Positions 25,942 through 36,869 are shown, counted from the stretch's first letter. The stretch: 64,000 nucleotides of DNA from Flavobacterium kingsejongi (GCF_003076475.1 NZ_CP020919.1:682001-746000); one strand, 5' to 3'. The notes: a model not told the origin generated them from the letters alone. Made by a program: numbers and translations.

Positions 25942-27738
25942 ATGAAACATATTAGGAATTTCTGCATTATTGCACACATTGACCATGGTAAAAGTACACT
26001 GGCAGACCGACTTCTGGATGCTACACAAACGGTTACAGCCAGGGAAAAACAAGCACAATTACTGGACAATATGGATTTGGAGCGGGAACGTGGGATCACT
26101 ATTAAGAGCCACGCCATCCAAATGGAATATACCTACAAAGGGGAGCAATATATCTTAAATCTTATCGATACACCGGGACACGTAGATTTCTCTTACGAAG
26201 TTTCGCGTTCTATCGCGGCCTGTGAAGGTGCTTTGCTTATCGTAGATGCAGCACAAAGTATCCAGGCACAAACGATTTCCAACTTGTACTTAGCTTTGGA
26301 AAATGACCTTGAAATCATTCCTGTATTAAATAAAATTGACCTTCCAAGTGCTAATCCTGAAGAAGTAAGCGATGATATCGTAGACTTATTGGGCTGTAAG
26401 CTGGAAGATATTATCCCTGCTTCCGGTAAAACGGGACTGGGTGTGGAAGACATATTAGCGGCTATCATCGAGCGTATCCCACCCCCAAAAGGAAGCAAAG
26501 ATGAGCCTTTACAAGCGTTGATTTTTGATTCTGTCTACAATCCTTTCCGTGGTATTGAGGTAATATTCCGGGTATTAAACGGAGAAATCAAAAAAGGCCA
26601 GAAAATTAAATTTATGGCTACCGGAAATGAATATTTTGCGGATGAAATTGGCACATTAAAACTAACGCAATCTCCAAAACAGGTTATTAGTGCCGGAGAT
26701 GTAGGCTACCTTATTTCCGGGATCAAAGAAGCCCGTGAGGTAAAAGTAGGCGATACACTGACCGACGCCAAAACGCCAACACAAAATATGATTCAGGGTT
26801 TTGAGGATGTAAAACCGATGGTATTTGCCGGAATCTACCCTGTTGACACGGAAGATTATGAGGAATTGAGAAATTCCATGGAGAAGCTGCAACTGAATGA
26901 TGCTTCCTTAGTCTTTTTACCGGAAAGTTCTGCGGCCTTAGGTTTTGGTTTCCGTTGTGGATTCCTTGGAATGCTGCACATGGAGATCATCCAGGAACGT
27001 TTGGAGCGTGAATTCAATATGACTGTAATTACGACGGTACCTAACGTTTCCTATTTGGCTTATACCAAAAAAGATCCGGAAACGGCCCTGGTTGTAAACA
27101 ATCCTACGGATTTGCCGGAACCTTCCAAACTGGACCATGTAGAAGAACCTTATATCAAAGCGACTATCATTACCAAATCGGATTTTGTGGGTAACGTAAT
27201 GTCATTGTGTATTGAAAAACGCGGTGTAATCACCAACCAGACTTACCTTACAACAGACAGGGTTGAGCTTACTTTTGATATGCCATTGGCTGAGATTGTA
27301 TTTGATTTTTATGACAGGCTGAAAACAGTTTCGAAAGGGTATGCCTCTTTTGACTATTCGCCGATCGGATTGCGTACTTCCAATTTAGTAAAACTGGACA
27401 TTCTGCTGAATGCACAGATAGTAGATGCACTTTCAGCATTGATCCACACGGACAATGCCTACCATATTGGCAAAAAAATGTGTGAAAAATTAAAAGAACT
27501 GATCCCAAGACAACAGTTTGACATTCCAATCCAGGCCGCTATCGGTGTGAAAGTAATTTCCCGCGAAACGATTAAAGCCCTGCGAAAAGACGTTACTGCC
27601 AAATGTTATGGTGGTGATATCTCCCGTAAACGTAAATTGCTGGAGAAACAGAAAAAAGGTAAGAAAAGAATGCGCCAGGTTGGTAACGTTGAGATTCCAC
27701 AGGAAGCCTTTATGGCCGTACTGAAACTGAACGACTAA
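25942..27738 (+). CDS. lepA: Elongation factor 4 (LepA)
   Basis: 598 aa, full family length. GTPase motifs: [14 protein letters not shown] (G1), RGITIKSH (G2), [14 protein letters not shown] (G3), NKIDLP (G4). LepA-specific parts follow: [22 protein letters not shown] and the C-terminal [22 protein letters not shown]. It acts on the ribosome, back-translocating or assisting initiation and 30S assembly. Single-gene unit with its own terminator. Confidence 0.97.
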   Translation: MKHIRNFCIIAHIDHGKSTLADRLLDATQTVTAREKQAQLLDNMDLERERGITIKSHAIQMEYTYKGEQYILNLIDTPGHVDFSYEVSRSIAACEGALLIVDAAQSIQAQTISNLYLALENDLEIIPVLNKIDLPSANPEEVSDDIVDLLGCKLEDIIPASGKTGLGVEDILAAIIERIPPPKGSKDEPLQALIFDSVYNPFRGIEVIFRVLNGEIKKGQKIKFMATGNEYFADEIGTLKLTQSPKQVISAGDVGYLISGIKEAREVKVGDTLTDAKTPTQNMIQGFEDVKPMVFAGIYPVDTEDYEELRNSMEKLQLNDASLVFLPESSAALGFGFRCGFLGMLHMEIIQERLEREFNMTVITTVPNVSYLAYTKKDPETALVVNNPTDLPEPSKLDHVEEPYIKATIITKSDFVGNVMSLCIEKRGVITNQTYLTTDRVELTFDMPLAEIVFDFYDRLKTVSKGYASFDYSPIGLRTSNLVKLDILLNAQIVDALSALIHTDNAYHIGKKMCEKLKELIPRQQFDIPIQAAIGVKVISRETIKALRKDVTAKCYGGDISRKRKLLEKQKKGKKRMRQVGNVEIPQEAFMAVLKLND

Positions 27739-27760
27739 CGCGTCAATTATTCCCTATAAA

Positions 27761-27793
27761 CAAACCCCTGATAGTATTTCTATCAGGGGTTTG
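27761..27793 (+). terminator. Intrinsic terminator of lepA
   Basis: CAAACCCCTGATAG pairs perfectly with CTATCAGGGGTTTG, then TCTTTT. Confidence 0.9.
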
Positions 27794-27872
27794 TCTTTTA
27801 TACGACTTTGGCTCTGTACGCAGCTTTCTTTACAATGCATAAAAGAAGAAAGGTATCCATAAAGGCAACAAA

Positions 27873-27902
27873 AAACCCGTAATCGTTAGCGATTACGGGT
27901 TT
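27873..27902 (-). terminator. Intrinsic terminator of the ABC-M1 operon
   Basis: AAACCCGTAATCG pairs with CGATTACGGGTTT; on the minus strand it is followed by a T-run, 28 bp after the stop. Confidence 0.9.
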
Positions 27903-27929
27903 AGTGAACAAAACACTATTCCTAAAAAA

Positions 27930-30900
27930 TTACTGCTTCCTTCTGTTATCGTTCGAATCGGTATCGATTAACTTATTGTAAGGATCGATTCCTACTTCCA
28001 TTGGTTTTTCGTCTACAATAATTTTAAAGGTATTATCAATCTGAGTAATTTTATGTTTTTGGAGGTACAGCACTTTTTCCTTTTTACTGTCTCCGGTAGG
28101 CTCACCAAAAACACCTACTTCGATATAATCTGCCAATGGTAAGGACTGGATTTCTTTTTTATCCTTTTTACCTTTAAATGTCAGGGTTTTACCATTTTCA
28201 TCTTTAAATACCTGTTTGCCTTTTTCACCAGCACGGTACTTACTTACCTCTGCATTAATAGTCACTTCATATTTACCATTTGGCAGTTTTTTGGATGTAA
28301 AGTCCTTTACCCTGTTTTGATAGAGCGTAACGGTCTCGAACATATCCTTAATCAGGTATTTCAGCGAATCTGGCGTAGCTTCATTTAAATAAGATACAAA
28401 CTCTACAGAATTGGTATACGGTGCTTCCTGATAAGCCACTTTAGCAATGTATTTTTTCAGGGCATCGTTCATATTCTTCTCTCCTATATAATCACTAAGC
28501 GCATACAGCACCAATGACCCTTTATTGTAATGAATGTATTGCTGGTTTTCATTAAGCATCAGGGGCTGTTCTTTTTTACGTTCGATGGTTCTTCCCATCA
28601 GGTAGCCATCCAAAGCTTCTTTCAGGAATTTACGCATCTGTAATTTGCCATATTGTTTTTCCAGTACTTTTAAGGAACTGTATTCTGACAAACTTTCAGA
28701 CATCAGTGTCGCCCCCTGTACGTTTGCTCCAATCACCTGATGTGCCCACCATTGGTGTGCCATCTCATGCGAGGTAACCGAAAAAGGATAATCGACTGCG
28801 TCTTCGTCTTTACTGTCTACATCGGCAATAAAACCAATTGCTTCCGAGAATGGGATTGTATTGGCAAACGATTGTGCAAAACTACCACCCGTTCTTGGGA
28901 ACTCGATAATTCGTGCCTGCCTGTGTTGGTAAGGGCTGAAGTTGTCAGAATAATAGGTAAGTGATTTTTTTACCCCATCAATCATACGATTGACATTGTA
29001 TTCATGTCCTTTCTGATAATATACTTCGATATTAACCCCTTTCCATTTGTCTTTCTTCACTTCATAACGTGCTGAATTGTAAGCATAGAAATTGAGCATT
29101 TTCTGATCCATTTTATAATGGAAATAGTTACGCCCTTTGTCTTTCCATTCTTTTACCAGATAGCCTGGTGCAATTGCCGTTTGGTCACCTGATGTACTTA
29201 CCGTAGTTTCAAAGGTGATCCAGTCCGCATCATTTGAAATATAAGTATTCTTACGTGCGATACTATCATTAACACCAGCCATCCTGTCTTTTGGTTTCAG
29301 TCCATAACGTTTACGCACATCATCATCGGAAAGTTCTCCGCTATCGGAATATCCAATAGAAGGAAACATGCCATTATTGATAAAGGTTCCATTTCCAATA
29401 ACCGGAGAATGATCGGTAATAAGAGTATTCGGCTTGTTCTTCATCACAAAGTCAAAACGCAATGAATCTCCTGGTGCCAAAGGTGTTTTTAACACATAAA
29501 TATTAAAATTATACAGTGTATCCCGAGAGATTAAATCCGCAGGACGGTCAAATGCGAAGGTGGATTTATAACTGTTATAATCAATAAATATGGAATCAAT
29601 GGTATGTGTGGTTTTATTCTTTAAGATATACGATCCCTTCACTTTAAAATCCCGTGTCTCCGGATAGATATCAAGATCCACTTTTACATCTGTAATTCTT
29701 GGCTGTGGGTACTTCTCGTATTTTTTATACATTTTCTCCATATCGAAAGCCAGCTTCTCCTCTTCTTTTTGGGAGTATCTTTTGTTCTCAATATTGGTTT
29801 CATAGTAGATTTTTGCTCCAATAGCAAGAAAACCAACCAAAGCCAAAAGCATCGGAACCATTAATCCCGGTTTCATTCGTTTTCTGGCAATCGCAAACTT
29901 TTCTTTGGCAGAAGTTACAATACCACGATTCCAGAATAATAATGCCAGGCAAAAGAATACAATCCCCAACAGGCACCAATAGAATTTGTACAGATAATAA
30001 CTGCTCAGTTCGCTACCGTATCCGTTCATGTCCGAATACATATATCCGGTATCCGAATTGAATTTATAAATGCCCTGTTCAACACCAATTTCTGGTAAAA
30101 ACTGGAAGGCAATAGACAAAATCATTAAGACAAAGAAGCCCAACAGATAGTTCTTAAAAAGTGTCTGGATAATAATCGCCAGGAAAGCCCATACTATAAA
30201 GTTGATCAGCTTTAAACCATATAATTCAAACAGGTAATGCCCGATTTCGAAATTATAATAACCATGGTACGACTGAATAAGCACTCCTGCAATGACGATC
30301 AGCAGCAATAGCGTCACCTGCATTTTGATTAATGCAATGAATTTAGAAAATAGCAATACCCAGTTTGGGATTGGCGTCACATCAACCAAATGCCCCATAC
30401 GAGCTGTATCAGCGCGATGTATCAGCATTCCGGCAAACAGGAATGTCAGTATATTGATAAAGAAACTGAACATTGTCCCGGGAATCTCCAGCATTTTCCA
30501 GGTTACCGGAAACGTTTTGGTACCATACAAGGCACCCGCTGAAATGGACATTAGCAATAACATAATTAAGCCCACAATAGCAATCGCGATAAAAGCCCAA
30601 TTGCGTAATATAAATTTAAAATCTACATTGGAAAGACTCCAGGACGTCTTGATATTTTGCCAGGCTGAAAAATTAAAATGCACTACAGGAAGTTCAATTC
30701 TTGTAATTCCGCCAAAGTTATTTTTTACCACACGGTCATTTTTCCGGCTTCTACCAATGCTTAGTGCGGTCTGGCTAAAAGAGAAAAAATTATACAACAG
30801 TCCGAGAATCACAAAAGAGATGGTCAGCCAGATGATCCTGTTGTAGATAATAACCCCTTCAAAAGGCAGTAAATTTTCATTTTGTTCTGATACCGTCCAG

Positions 30901-31577
30901 TATTTTGTATAATAGCTGGCTGCCTGCTCCCCAAAAGGTTCCCAAAGCGCTACAATATACCTATTATCAATATCACGGGTAAAACTGGCCAGCATTCCTT
31001 TGATAAAGATCAGTAGGATCACTGCAATAAAGCCAATAGAGATATTTCTTGAAATCGTAACTACTGCAAAAACCAGCACACCAAAGAAAAAGAGGTTTGG
31101 AATAACATAGATCAGATAAATCTGGGCATAGGCTACAACATTAAACGGCGCTATTAATTCATGATTCACCCAAGGCAATATCGTCGCAAACTGGATCCCT
31201 AATACTATTGCTACTGTTATCAGTATGACAATCAGGAGGGAGCTAAAAAATTTTCCGGCGATATAATCGATTTTGGTAAAAGGATACGAAAAAAGGATTG
31301 TGTGCATGTTATACCGAAAATCGCGGTACACGGAAGACCCAACAATAATAGGCAGCAGAAAATAAATCAGGTAATTTAATCCGTTGATAAAATCGTTAAG
31401 CGCAATAGGAGAATTCGCCAGTGCGTTGGTATTCCGAACTGCCGTAACATTATCGAAAGCCCCAAATTGCACCGCTGAAAACAAAAGTGATATCCCAAAA
31501 AAGAGGATCAGGAAAATATAGAAAGACGGATTCTTAAACCATCGTTTCAGTTCAAAGTTAAATATTGTCGAAAACAT
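27930..31577 (-). CDS. ABC transporter permease fused to M1 family aminopeptidase
   Basis: 1215 aa. The N-terminal half (to about 590) has around twelve transmembrane helices in two ABC-2-type blocks. The C-terminal half is an M1 peptidase domain: the zinc site SHEMAHQWWAHQ lies near residue 935, with the Glu-bearing MSESLSEYSSL about 20 residues on. An ATPase gene lies 1 nt upstream, giving a complete ABC system. Membrane-embedded with the peptidase probably facing the periplasm. This fusion is known in Bacteroidota; its transported substrate is not. Confidence 0.88.
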   Translation of the reverse strand: MFSTIFNFELKRWFKNPSFYIFLILFFGISLLFSAVQFGAFDNVTAVRNTNALANSPIALNDFINGLNYLIYFLLPIIVGSSVYRDFRYNMHTILFSYPFTKIDYIAGKFFSSLLIVILITVAIVLGIQFATILPWVNHELIAPFNVVAYAQIYLIYVIPNLFFFGVLVFAVVTISRNISIGFIAVILLIFIKGMLASFTRDIDNRYIVALWEPFGEQAASYYTKYWTVSEQNENLLPFEGVIIYNRIIWLTISFVILGLLYNFFSFSQTALSIGRSRKNDRVVKNNFGGITRIELPVVHFNFSAWQNIKTSWSLSNVDFKFILRNWAFIAIAIVGLIMLLLMSISAGALYGTKTFPVTWKMLEIPGTMFSFFINILTFLFAGMLIHRADTARMGHLVDVTPIPNWVLLFSKFIALIKMQVTLLLLIVIAGVLIQSYHGYYNFEIGHYLFELYGLKLINFIVWAFLAIIIQTLFKNYLLGFFVLMILSIAFQFLPEIGVEQGIYKFNSDTGYMYSDMNGYGSELSSYYLYKFYWCLLGIVFFCLALLFWNRGIVTSAKEKFAIARKRMKPGLMVPMLLALVGFLAIGAKIYYETNIENKRYSQKEEEKLAFDMEKMYKKYEKYPQPRITDVKVDLDIYPETRDFKVKGSYILKNKTTHTIDSIFIDYNSYKSTFAFDRPADLISRDTLYNFNIYVLKTPLAPGDSLRFDFVMKNKPNTLITDHSPVIGNGTFINNGMFPSIGYSDSGELSDDDVRKRYGLKPKDRMAGVNDSIARKNTYISNDADWITFETTVSTSGDQTAIAPGYLVKEWKDKGRNYFHYKMDQKMLNFYAYNSARYEVKKDKWKGVNIEVYYQKGHEYNVNRMIDGVKKSLTYYSDNFSPYQHRQARIIEFPRTGGSFAQSFANTIPFSEAIGFIADVDSKDEDAVDYPFSVTSHEMAHQWWAHQVIGANVQGATLMSESLSEYSSLKVLEKQYGKLQMRKFLKEALDGYLMGRTIERKKEQPLMLNENQQYIHYNKGSLVLYALSDYIGEKNMNDALKKYIAKVAYQEAPYTNSVEFVSYLNEATPDSLKYLIKDMFETVTLYQNRVKDFTSKKLPNGKYEVTINAEVSKYRAGEKGKQVFKDENGKTLTFKGKKDKKEIQSLPLADYIEVGVFGEPTGDSKKEKVLYLQKHKITQIDNTFKIIVDEKPMEVGIDPYNKLIDTDSNDNRRKQ

Positions 31578-31578
31578 A

Positions 31579-32454
31579 TTATTGATCGTTTTTTAGTGCT
31601 ACAAAATATACATCTTCAAGCTGTGGTACCGCATTTACAAAAGTAGCATCCGGCTGTTCCATACTGTGCACTTTTATATTCAGCGTGTTATCCTCATTGT
31701 ATTTCGAAGAGATCACGTTGAAGTTCTGTTCGTAGGATTCCAGATCTTCCCGTTCTACTATTTTGGTCCAGATCTGGCCATTAAGATTTCCCTGTGCCTG
31801 GGCTGGTGTACCCTGAACCAGGATTTTACCGCCATTCAGGATTGCCATTTCATTACACAATTCTTTCACATCATCCACGATGTGGGTAGAAAAAATTACG
31901 GTATGGTTAGTCCCGATCTCCCGCAATACATTCAGGAAACGGTGGCGTTCTGCAGGATCCAGTCCGGCTGTAGGCTCATCAACAATGATTAATTTCGGGT
32001 TATTCAATAATAATTGTGCAATTCCGAAACGTTGTTTCATCCCCCCGGAATAACCGCTTACGCTTTTTCCCCTTTGGTCATATAAATTGGTAACTTCCAA
32101 TACTTTTTTTACAATTTCCTTACGCTCCGTTTTTGAAGAAATACCTTTTAAACGGGCGAAATAATCCAATAAATTTTCTGCCGACATATTCGGGTAAACT
32201 CCAAATTCCTGTGGCAGGTATCCCAAAACTTTACGAAGGGCAATATTATCTTCCAATATATTAATACCGTCAAACTCTATCGTACCTGAATCAGGCTTCT
32301 GTAATGTTGCTATAGTACGCATCAGGGAAGATTTCCCCGCTCCGTTAGGGCCTAACAGACCAAACATACCCGCACCAATTTCAATATCCAGATTATCCAG
32401 CGCTTTTACACCGTTTTTATACGTTTTACTTAAGTTGTGTATTTTAAGTTTCAT
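31579..32454 (-). CDS. ABC transporter ATP-binding protein
   Basis: 291 aa. Walker A LLGPNGAGKSSLMR, Q-loop YLPQEFGVYP, signature SGYSGGMKQRFGIAQ, Walker B LIIVDEPTAGLDP and H-loop FSTHIVDDV are all intact, with a C-terminal regulatory extension of about 70 aa. Powers the downstream permease-peptidase fusion (1-nt gap). Domain type matches the ABC-2 (CcmA-like) export class. Confidence 0.93.
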   Translation of the reverse strand: MKLKIHNLSKTYKNGVKALDNLDIEIGAGMFGLLGPNGAGKSSLMRTIATLQKPDSGTIEFDGINILEDNIALRKVLGYLPQEFGVYPNMSAENLLDYFARLKGISSKTERKEIVKKVLEVTNLYDQRGKSVSGYSGGMKQRFGIAQLLLNNPKLIIVDEPTAGLDPAERHRFLNVLREIGTNHTVIFSTHIVDDVKELCNEMAILNGGKILVQGTPAQAQGNLNGQIWTKIVEREDLESYEQNFNVISSKYNEDNTLNIKVHSMEQPDATFVNAVPQLEDVYFVALKNDQ

Positions 32455-32610
32455 AATTTATGATGGTTTTGTTTATTATTTAGTTAGTGGTAAGATAGGC
32501 GATTTTGTTACATTTATTTTAACTTTTTTTTAATAAATATAAATTTTCGCTACCAAAAGCTACCAGAAAAATGAAGAATTACAGACCCCGTACAACTGTG
32601 AGAATCTTTG

Positions 32611-32618
32611 TACCTTTG
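32611..32618 (+). promoter_or_regulatory. -7 promoter box of thiL
   Basis: TACCTTTG matches TAnnTTTG and lies 23 bases upstream of the thiL ATG. Confidence 0.5.
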
Positions 32619-32641
32619 TCGTATTCACAATAAAAGAAAGT

Positions 32642-33691
32642 ATGATAGAAGATAAAACGCCACAGCGTACCAGTTTATCCGATTTGGGCGAATTTGGACT
32701 TATTGAGCACCTCACAAAAAATTTCGAGATCACACAGCCTTCCACCTTAAAAGGTATTGGTGATGATGCTGCCGTATTGGATTTTAAAGACAAAAAAGTA
32801 GTTGTTTCCACAGACCTGCTTATCGAAGGCGTTCATTTTGACCTTTCGTACATGCCCCTAAAACACTTAGGCTACAAGGCAGTTGTTGTCAATGTTTCCG
32901 ATATCTATGCGATGAATGCCAATCCTACGCAAATCACAGTTTCTGTAGCTGTTTCCAATCGCTTTCCGTTAGAAGCCCTGGAAGAATTATTCGAAGGCAT
33001 TACGCTTGCTGCAAATGAGTATAATGTTGATGTAATTGGTGGCGACACTACTTCATCGCAAAAAGGGCTTATCATTAGCATTACTGCTATCGGAGAAGCT
33101 GATGGTAATGAAATCACCTACCGAAACGGTGCAAAATCCAATGACCTGCTCGTTGTTACGGGTGACATCGGCGGAGCCTATATGGGATTGCAGGTTTTGG
33201 AACGGGAAAAACAGGTATTTCAGGTGAATCCAAACAACCAGCCTGATCTTGATGGGTATGCTTACCTGATCGAGCGTCAGCTGAAACCGGAAGCACGAAA
33301 AGACATTCGTACATTATTGCATGCTTTAGAAATACAGCCTACAGCAATGATCGATATTTCTGATGGGCTTTCCTCTGAAATCATACACCTTTGCAAGCAA
33401 TCAGGTGTTGGATGTAACCTCTATGAAGATAAATTACCGCTTGATCCGCAATTAATCAATACCTGTGAGGAATTTAATCTGGACAGTACTACAGTAGCCA
33501 TCAATGGCGGCGAAGACTACGAACTCCTTTTTACGGTTTCCATGGATGATTTTGACAAAATAAAAGGCAATCCTAATTTTACAATTATCGGACACATGAC
33601 ACAGGAAAGTGAAGGCATACACCTCATTACCAGGGCAGATACCAAAATACAATTGAAAGCGAGAGGGTGGAATGCCTTACAGCAGGAATAG
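32642..33691 (+). CDS. thiL: Thiamine-monophosphate kinase
   Basis: 349 aa, family length. AIR-synthase-like fold motifs are present: LGEFGLIEHLT, KGIGDDAAVLD (metal and phosphate binding), STDLLIEGVHFD, GGDTTSS, VTGDIGGAYMGL, IDISDGLSSEI and INGGEDYELLF. It phosphorylates thiamine monophosphate to thiamine diphosphate with ATP. Single gene; no TPP riboswitch is seen upstream. Confidence 0.95.
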   Translation: MIEDKTPQRTSLSDLGEFGLIEHLTKNFEITQPSTLKGIGDDAAVLDFKDKKVVVSTDLLIEGVHFDLSYMPLKHLGYKAVVVNVSDIYAMNANPTQITVSVAVSNRFPLEALEELFEGITLAANEYNVDVIGGDTTSSQKGLIISITAIGEADGNEITYRNGAKSNDLLVVTGDIGGAYMGLQVLEREKQVFQVNPNNQPDLDGYAYLIERQLKPEARKDIRTLLHALEIQPTAMIDISDGLSSEIIHLCKQSGVGCNLYEDKLPLDPQLINTCEEFNLDSTTVAINGGEDYELLFTVSMDDFDKIKGNPNFTIIGHMTQESEGIHLITRADTKIQLKARGWNALQQE

Positions 33692-33701
33692 TTTAAAAAA
33701 G

Positions 33702-33746
33702 AAAAACGTTAAAGATTCTTTGGGGGCAGAACTCTTTAACGTTTTT
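33702..33746 (+). terminator. Intrinsic terminator of thiL
   Basis: AAAAACGTTAAAGA pairs with TCTTTAACGTTTTT around a 17-nt loop, followed by more T. Confidence 0.85.
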
Positions 33747-34062
33747 TCAGCAATAACATCAAATAAATTAAAATAGTAGGTTAAGCTTTCAAAATTCAAA
33801 CAAAAAGGCTTAATTTATTTTCATTTAGTCGTTGATTTATTATCCAAAACAAGCCACATATATTAAAGTTATACTAACGATTACAATCTTCGTGATATAA
33901 ACAATAATTTGCATCATAGTGGTTTATTCTGTTTAATAAAACCTCAAATTAATTCCCAGAAACTACATACTGGTAATTCTTTGACTAAATTAATACCTAA
34001 GCTTACTTATCCGGTTACGGTTAAACCGTAATTCGTATATTTTAAAATTATTTTTGTCTGTT
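33747..34062. other. Gene-free interval with 17-bp palindrome
   Basis: 316 bp with no gene. TTACGGTTAAACCGTAA (34015-34031) is a perfect palindrome 32 bp past the response-regulator stop on the minus strand; it may act as a weak terminator or binding site. Nothing else recognised. Confidence 0.5.
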
Positions 34063-34740
34063 TTATAACATTCCACGGCTCTTGGCTTCCCGGATTAGCT
34101 CTTCATCATTACAGCCAATGATGCTAAATATATCTTTCATGTGAAGTTTTCTTTTTTCGATAGCGCTCAATGACAACCCAACATAATGCGGGATATTCTT
34201 CGTCATGACGCCATTGGAAAGATGGTGTATGATCTCACGATCGATTTCATCTAACGTAAGTTCGGCAAGGGAGTTGTTTATAAAATTAAATACGGTTTTG
34301 CTGTAATAGGGTTCACCACTCATTATTTTATCAAAGGCATTCAGCAACTCATCAAACGTAAGATCATTCTTGATTATAAGCCCGTTGGGTTGGATTTTCT
34401 TAATGATATTGCTGATCCGAAGCATTTCGGTGTGCATTGTCAGGAGAATTACTTTACAATCCGGCATTTTCTCTTTTATAAAAACAGCCAGGTCTTCGCC
34501 CGAGAATATTTTCTTCTCATCGCAGGATGGCATACTGATGTCTAAAAAGGCAACATCAAAATTTTCTTTTCGGTCTGAAGCGGAAGCAATAATTTCATAA
34601 CCCGATTTGCAATCGCTTGCCTGATCGATCTCCATCACATACTTTTCCTTCTTATATCCTGCAAGCGTATTTTTATACGCTTCAATAATAAAAGGGTGGT
34701 CATCCACCATTAGTATTTTAATTTTCTTTGGCATATCCAT
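34063..34740 (-). CDS. LuxR-type response regulator
   Basis: 225 aa. The receiver domain has the acidic pair (MVDDHPF), phospho-acceptor FLDISMP, Thr in LLTMHTE and Lys in LIIKNDL. The C-terminal helix-turn-helix (LTLDEIDREIIHHLSNGV...LSLSAIEKRKLHMKDIF) is a divergent LuxR/NarL type. Its start codon directly follows the kinase stop (TAA-ATG), so the two are translationally adjacent and form a two-component pair. Confidence 0.9.
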   Translation of the reverse strand: MDMPKKIKILMVDDHPFIIEAYKNTLAGYKKEKYVMEIDQASDCKSGYEIIASASDRKENFDVAFLDISMPSCDEKKIFSGEDLAVFIKEKMPDCKVILLTMHTEMLRISNIIKKIQPNGLIIKNDLTFDELLNAFDKIMSGEPYYSKTVFNFINNSLAELTLDEIDREIIHHLSNGVMTKNIPHYVGLSLSAIEKRKLHMKDIFSIIGCNDEELIREAKSRGML

Positions 34741-36771
34741 TTAGTGTTTAGGAGGATTAGGCACCAGAATTTCCAACTGTGTCCCTTCTCCCTTTTTAGC
34801 AATAATATTTAAAGTTCCATTAAAACTCATAACTCTTGACTCCATATTACGAAGGCCAATCCCCTTGCTTTTTTTAGTGGCATCAAAACCAACTCCATCA
34901 TCTTCAATGATAAATTTCAATACATCCCGGATTTTTAAAATACTGATGCCCACATGTTTTGCATTCGCATATTTATTGATATTCTGGAATGCTTCCTGTA
35001 AAATACGATACAGGTTAATCTTAATATCATTATCAATCAGTTCCCATTCTATAGAGGCATCTAAATTAAAATTAATTTCGGCATCAATCAATTTTTCCTG
35101 TTCGTTTATTAAGTCTTTCACAATAGCCACGAAGTTATTGGTCATGGCATTTTTCTCATTGGAAAGATCATGTGATATCTCCCGGATATCCTGTTCGATA
35201 TGTTGCAGTTGTGCGATATAATTATACCGATCCTGGACAGAATCCTCATCGGTTTTCTTATTGAGGCTATCCAGATTGAGCCGTGTCCCAAATAATCTCC
35301 CCAGTATACTATCGTGCAGCTCCTGAGCTATCCTTGTTTTCTCTGCATGCCGTACTTCTTCAATTTTTTTCTGCTGTGACAACATGAGGTTGTAAATATT
35401 TTCATTGGCTTTCTGCTGATCCTGCCGCATTAATAATTCCTTATTTTTAGAATTCTGCGTACGGATGACAAATAACAAAAGCCCAATAAAGATAATGATT
35501 ACTGAGGTATAAATAATCGTACGGTTGCGCTCTACCAGTTCATCTTTTTGTATAATCAGCTCATCGGTCTCAAACTCAATACGTGCAAGTTTATTCCGGA
35601 CATTCCGCTCTGCCTGCTGGAGGCTGTCATTAATAGCGATATACTCCGCGGAATAATCAGCACTTTTTGCTTTATTAATCACAGTCAGTTGCTTTAAGGT
35701 CAACAGTACATCCCGATAAATCCGGTTGTCTTTGGCCGTTTTATAAGCTGATTTTGCAAAATCCATAGCCATCAGCGTATCTTTTTGATGCGCATAATAT
35801 TCTGACAGATGGATTTCATTAATAATGATCCCAGGGATGATCTTAAGACTATCCCTTATCCGGAGTGATTTGTAGAAAAGCCCGGGAAGTCCATGGGTAT
35901 CATTTAGTTTAAATTTGGAATAGGCCAGATTATCCAGCAGCATCGCATAAATAAAGGTTTTATCACGGAAAAGATTTTTCTGGCTTAGCCCTTCTCTGAA
36001 TTTTTCAACAGCTTCGTAATGATCGCCCATATTTTTATAGACAAACCCTAAATTGTTCAGCGAAGTAGCTTTGGCCTGGTAGGTAACATCTATTTTTCCC
36101 TTTTCTGCAATCGATATCGCTTTTTGATGGTATTCAATTGACTTCGGATATTCTTTTAGCTCATTATAAACCACACCCAATATATTATTGGCCTCATAGA
36201 TCATTTTATCATCCTCATTGTTCCTAAAATGCTTGAGGGCTTTAAAAACTGAACTTTCACTTCCCAAAAGATCACTTTCGTTGGTTTGCACCATTGCTTT
36301 ATTTAGGTACATCCTCCCAATATTAAAATCATCATGTATCAGGGAGTATAATTCAGCTGCTTTGGAATAATTGAGGTAAGCACTATCACTTACGGATTTA
36401 TAAGCATAATAATCACCGATATAACTTAGCGATTTCGCTACAGATGCGGTATCTTTTGCACTTCTGGAATTGTTTTCGATCTTCTGTACAATTGCCTTAT
36501 ATCCTTCCAGGTCATTCATATTATAAAAACGATTGGCGACATCAAAAAGGTACTTGCGATTCATTGAATCATTAGATTGACCCACGATAATATCTAACGC
36601 TTTATAATTATTATCCCGGCGTACTTCCACCTCTTTGGTTTCATCATAGGCCACAGCAAGGTATATGGACAGACTGTCTTTGGCTTTTGTAACATTTCCC
36701 AGTTTTTCACCTTTTTGGTTACAGGAAAACAGCAATAAGAAAACAGTAAATAAAATAAACGGATTTTTCAA
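34741..36771 (-). CDS. TPR-containing lipoprotein-type sensor histidine kinase
   Basis: 676 aa. A lipoprotein-like signal (FILFTVFLLLFSCNQ, Cys17) is followed by TPR repeats (about 130-340; SIEYHQKAISIAEKG, SLNNLGFVYKNMGDHYEAVEKF), a coiled coil, one transmembrane helix (IIYTSVIIIFIGLLLFVI, about 420) and a kinase core. The HisKA_3 phospho-site is RIAQELHDSILGRL and the HATPase ends KGIGLRNMESRV. Periplasmic TPRs presumably sense a protein or peptide; the partner regulator is encoded next. Architecture is common in Flavobacteriia. Confidence 0.9.
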   Translation of the reverse strand: MKNPFILFTVFLLLFSCNQKGEKLGNVTKAKDSLSIYLAVAYDETKEVEVRRDNNYKALDIIVGQSNDSMNRKYLFDVANRFYNMNDLEGYKAIVQKIENNSRSAKDTASVAKSLSYIGDYYAYKSVSDSAYLNYSKAAELYSLIHDDFNIGRMYLNKAMVQTNESDLLGSESSVFKALKHFRNNEDDKMIYEANNILGVVYNELKEYPKSIEYHQKAISIAEKGKIDVTYQAKATSLNNLGFVYKNMGDHYEAVEKFREGLSQKNLFRDKTFIYAMLLDNLAYSKFKLNDTHGLPGLFYKSLRIRDSLKIIPGIIINEIHLSEYYAHQKDTLMAMDFAKSAYKTAKDNRIYRDVLLTLKQLTVINKAKSADYSAEYIAINDSLQQAERNVRNKLARIEFETDELIIQKDELVERNRTIIYTSVIIIFIGLLLFVIRTQNSKNKELLMRQDQQKANENIYNLMLSQQKKIEEVRHAEKTRIAQELHDSILGRLFGTRLNLDSLNKKTDEDSVQDRYNYIAQLQHIEQDIREISHDLSNEKNAMTNNFVAIVKDLINEQEKLIDAEINFNLDASIEWELIDNDIKINLYRILQEAFQNINKYANAKHVGISILKIRDVLKFIIEDDGVGFDATKKSKGIGLRNMESRVMSFNGTLNIIAKKGEGTQLEILVPNPPKH

Positions 36772-36813
36772 AATATATTATTCTTTAAACAAAAATAACA
36801 AAACATTGTATAA

Positions 36814-36841
36814 GAAAAGACTGCCATAAGGCAGTCTTTTC
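36814..36841 (-). terminator. Intrinsic terminator or attenuator
   Basis: GAAAAGACTGCC pairs with GGCAGTCTTTTC around ATAA, then TTTAATTTT on the plus side and TTATACAATG on the minus side. It lies between the small lipoprotein gene and the kinase gene. Confidence 0.7.
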
Positions 36842-36869
36842 TTTAATTTTATGATATGAATAGTGTAAT

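Noticed and set aside
32455..32641. TPP riboswitch upstream of thiL
   Set aside because: No THI-box sequence is seen; only a TAnnTTTG promoter box.
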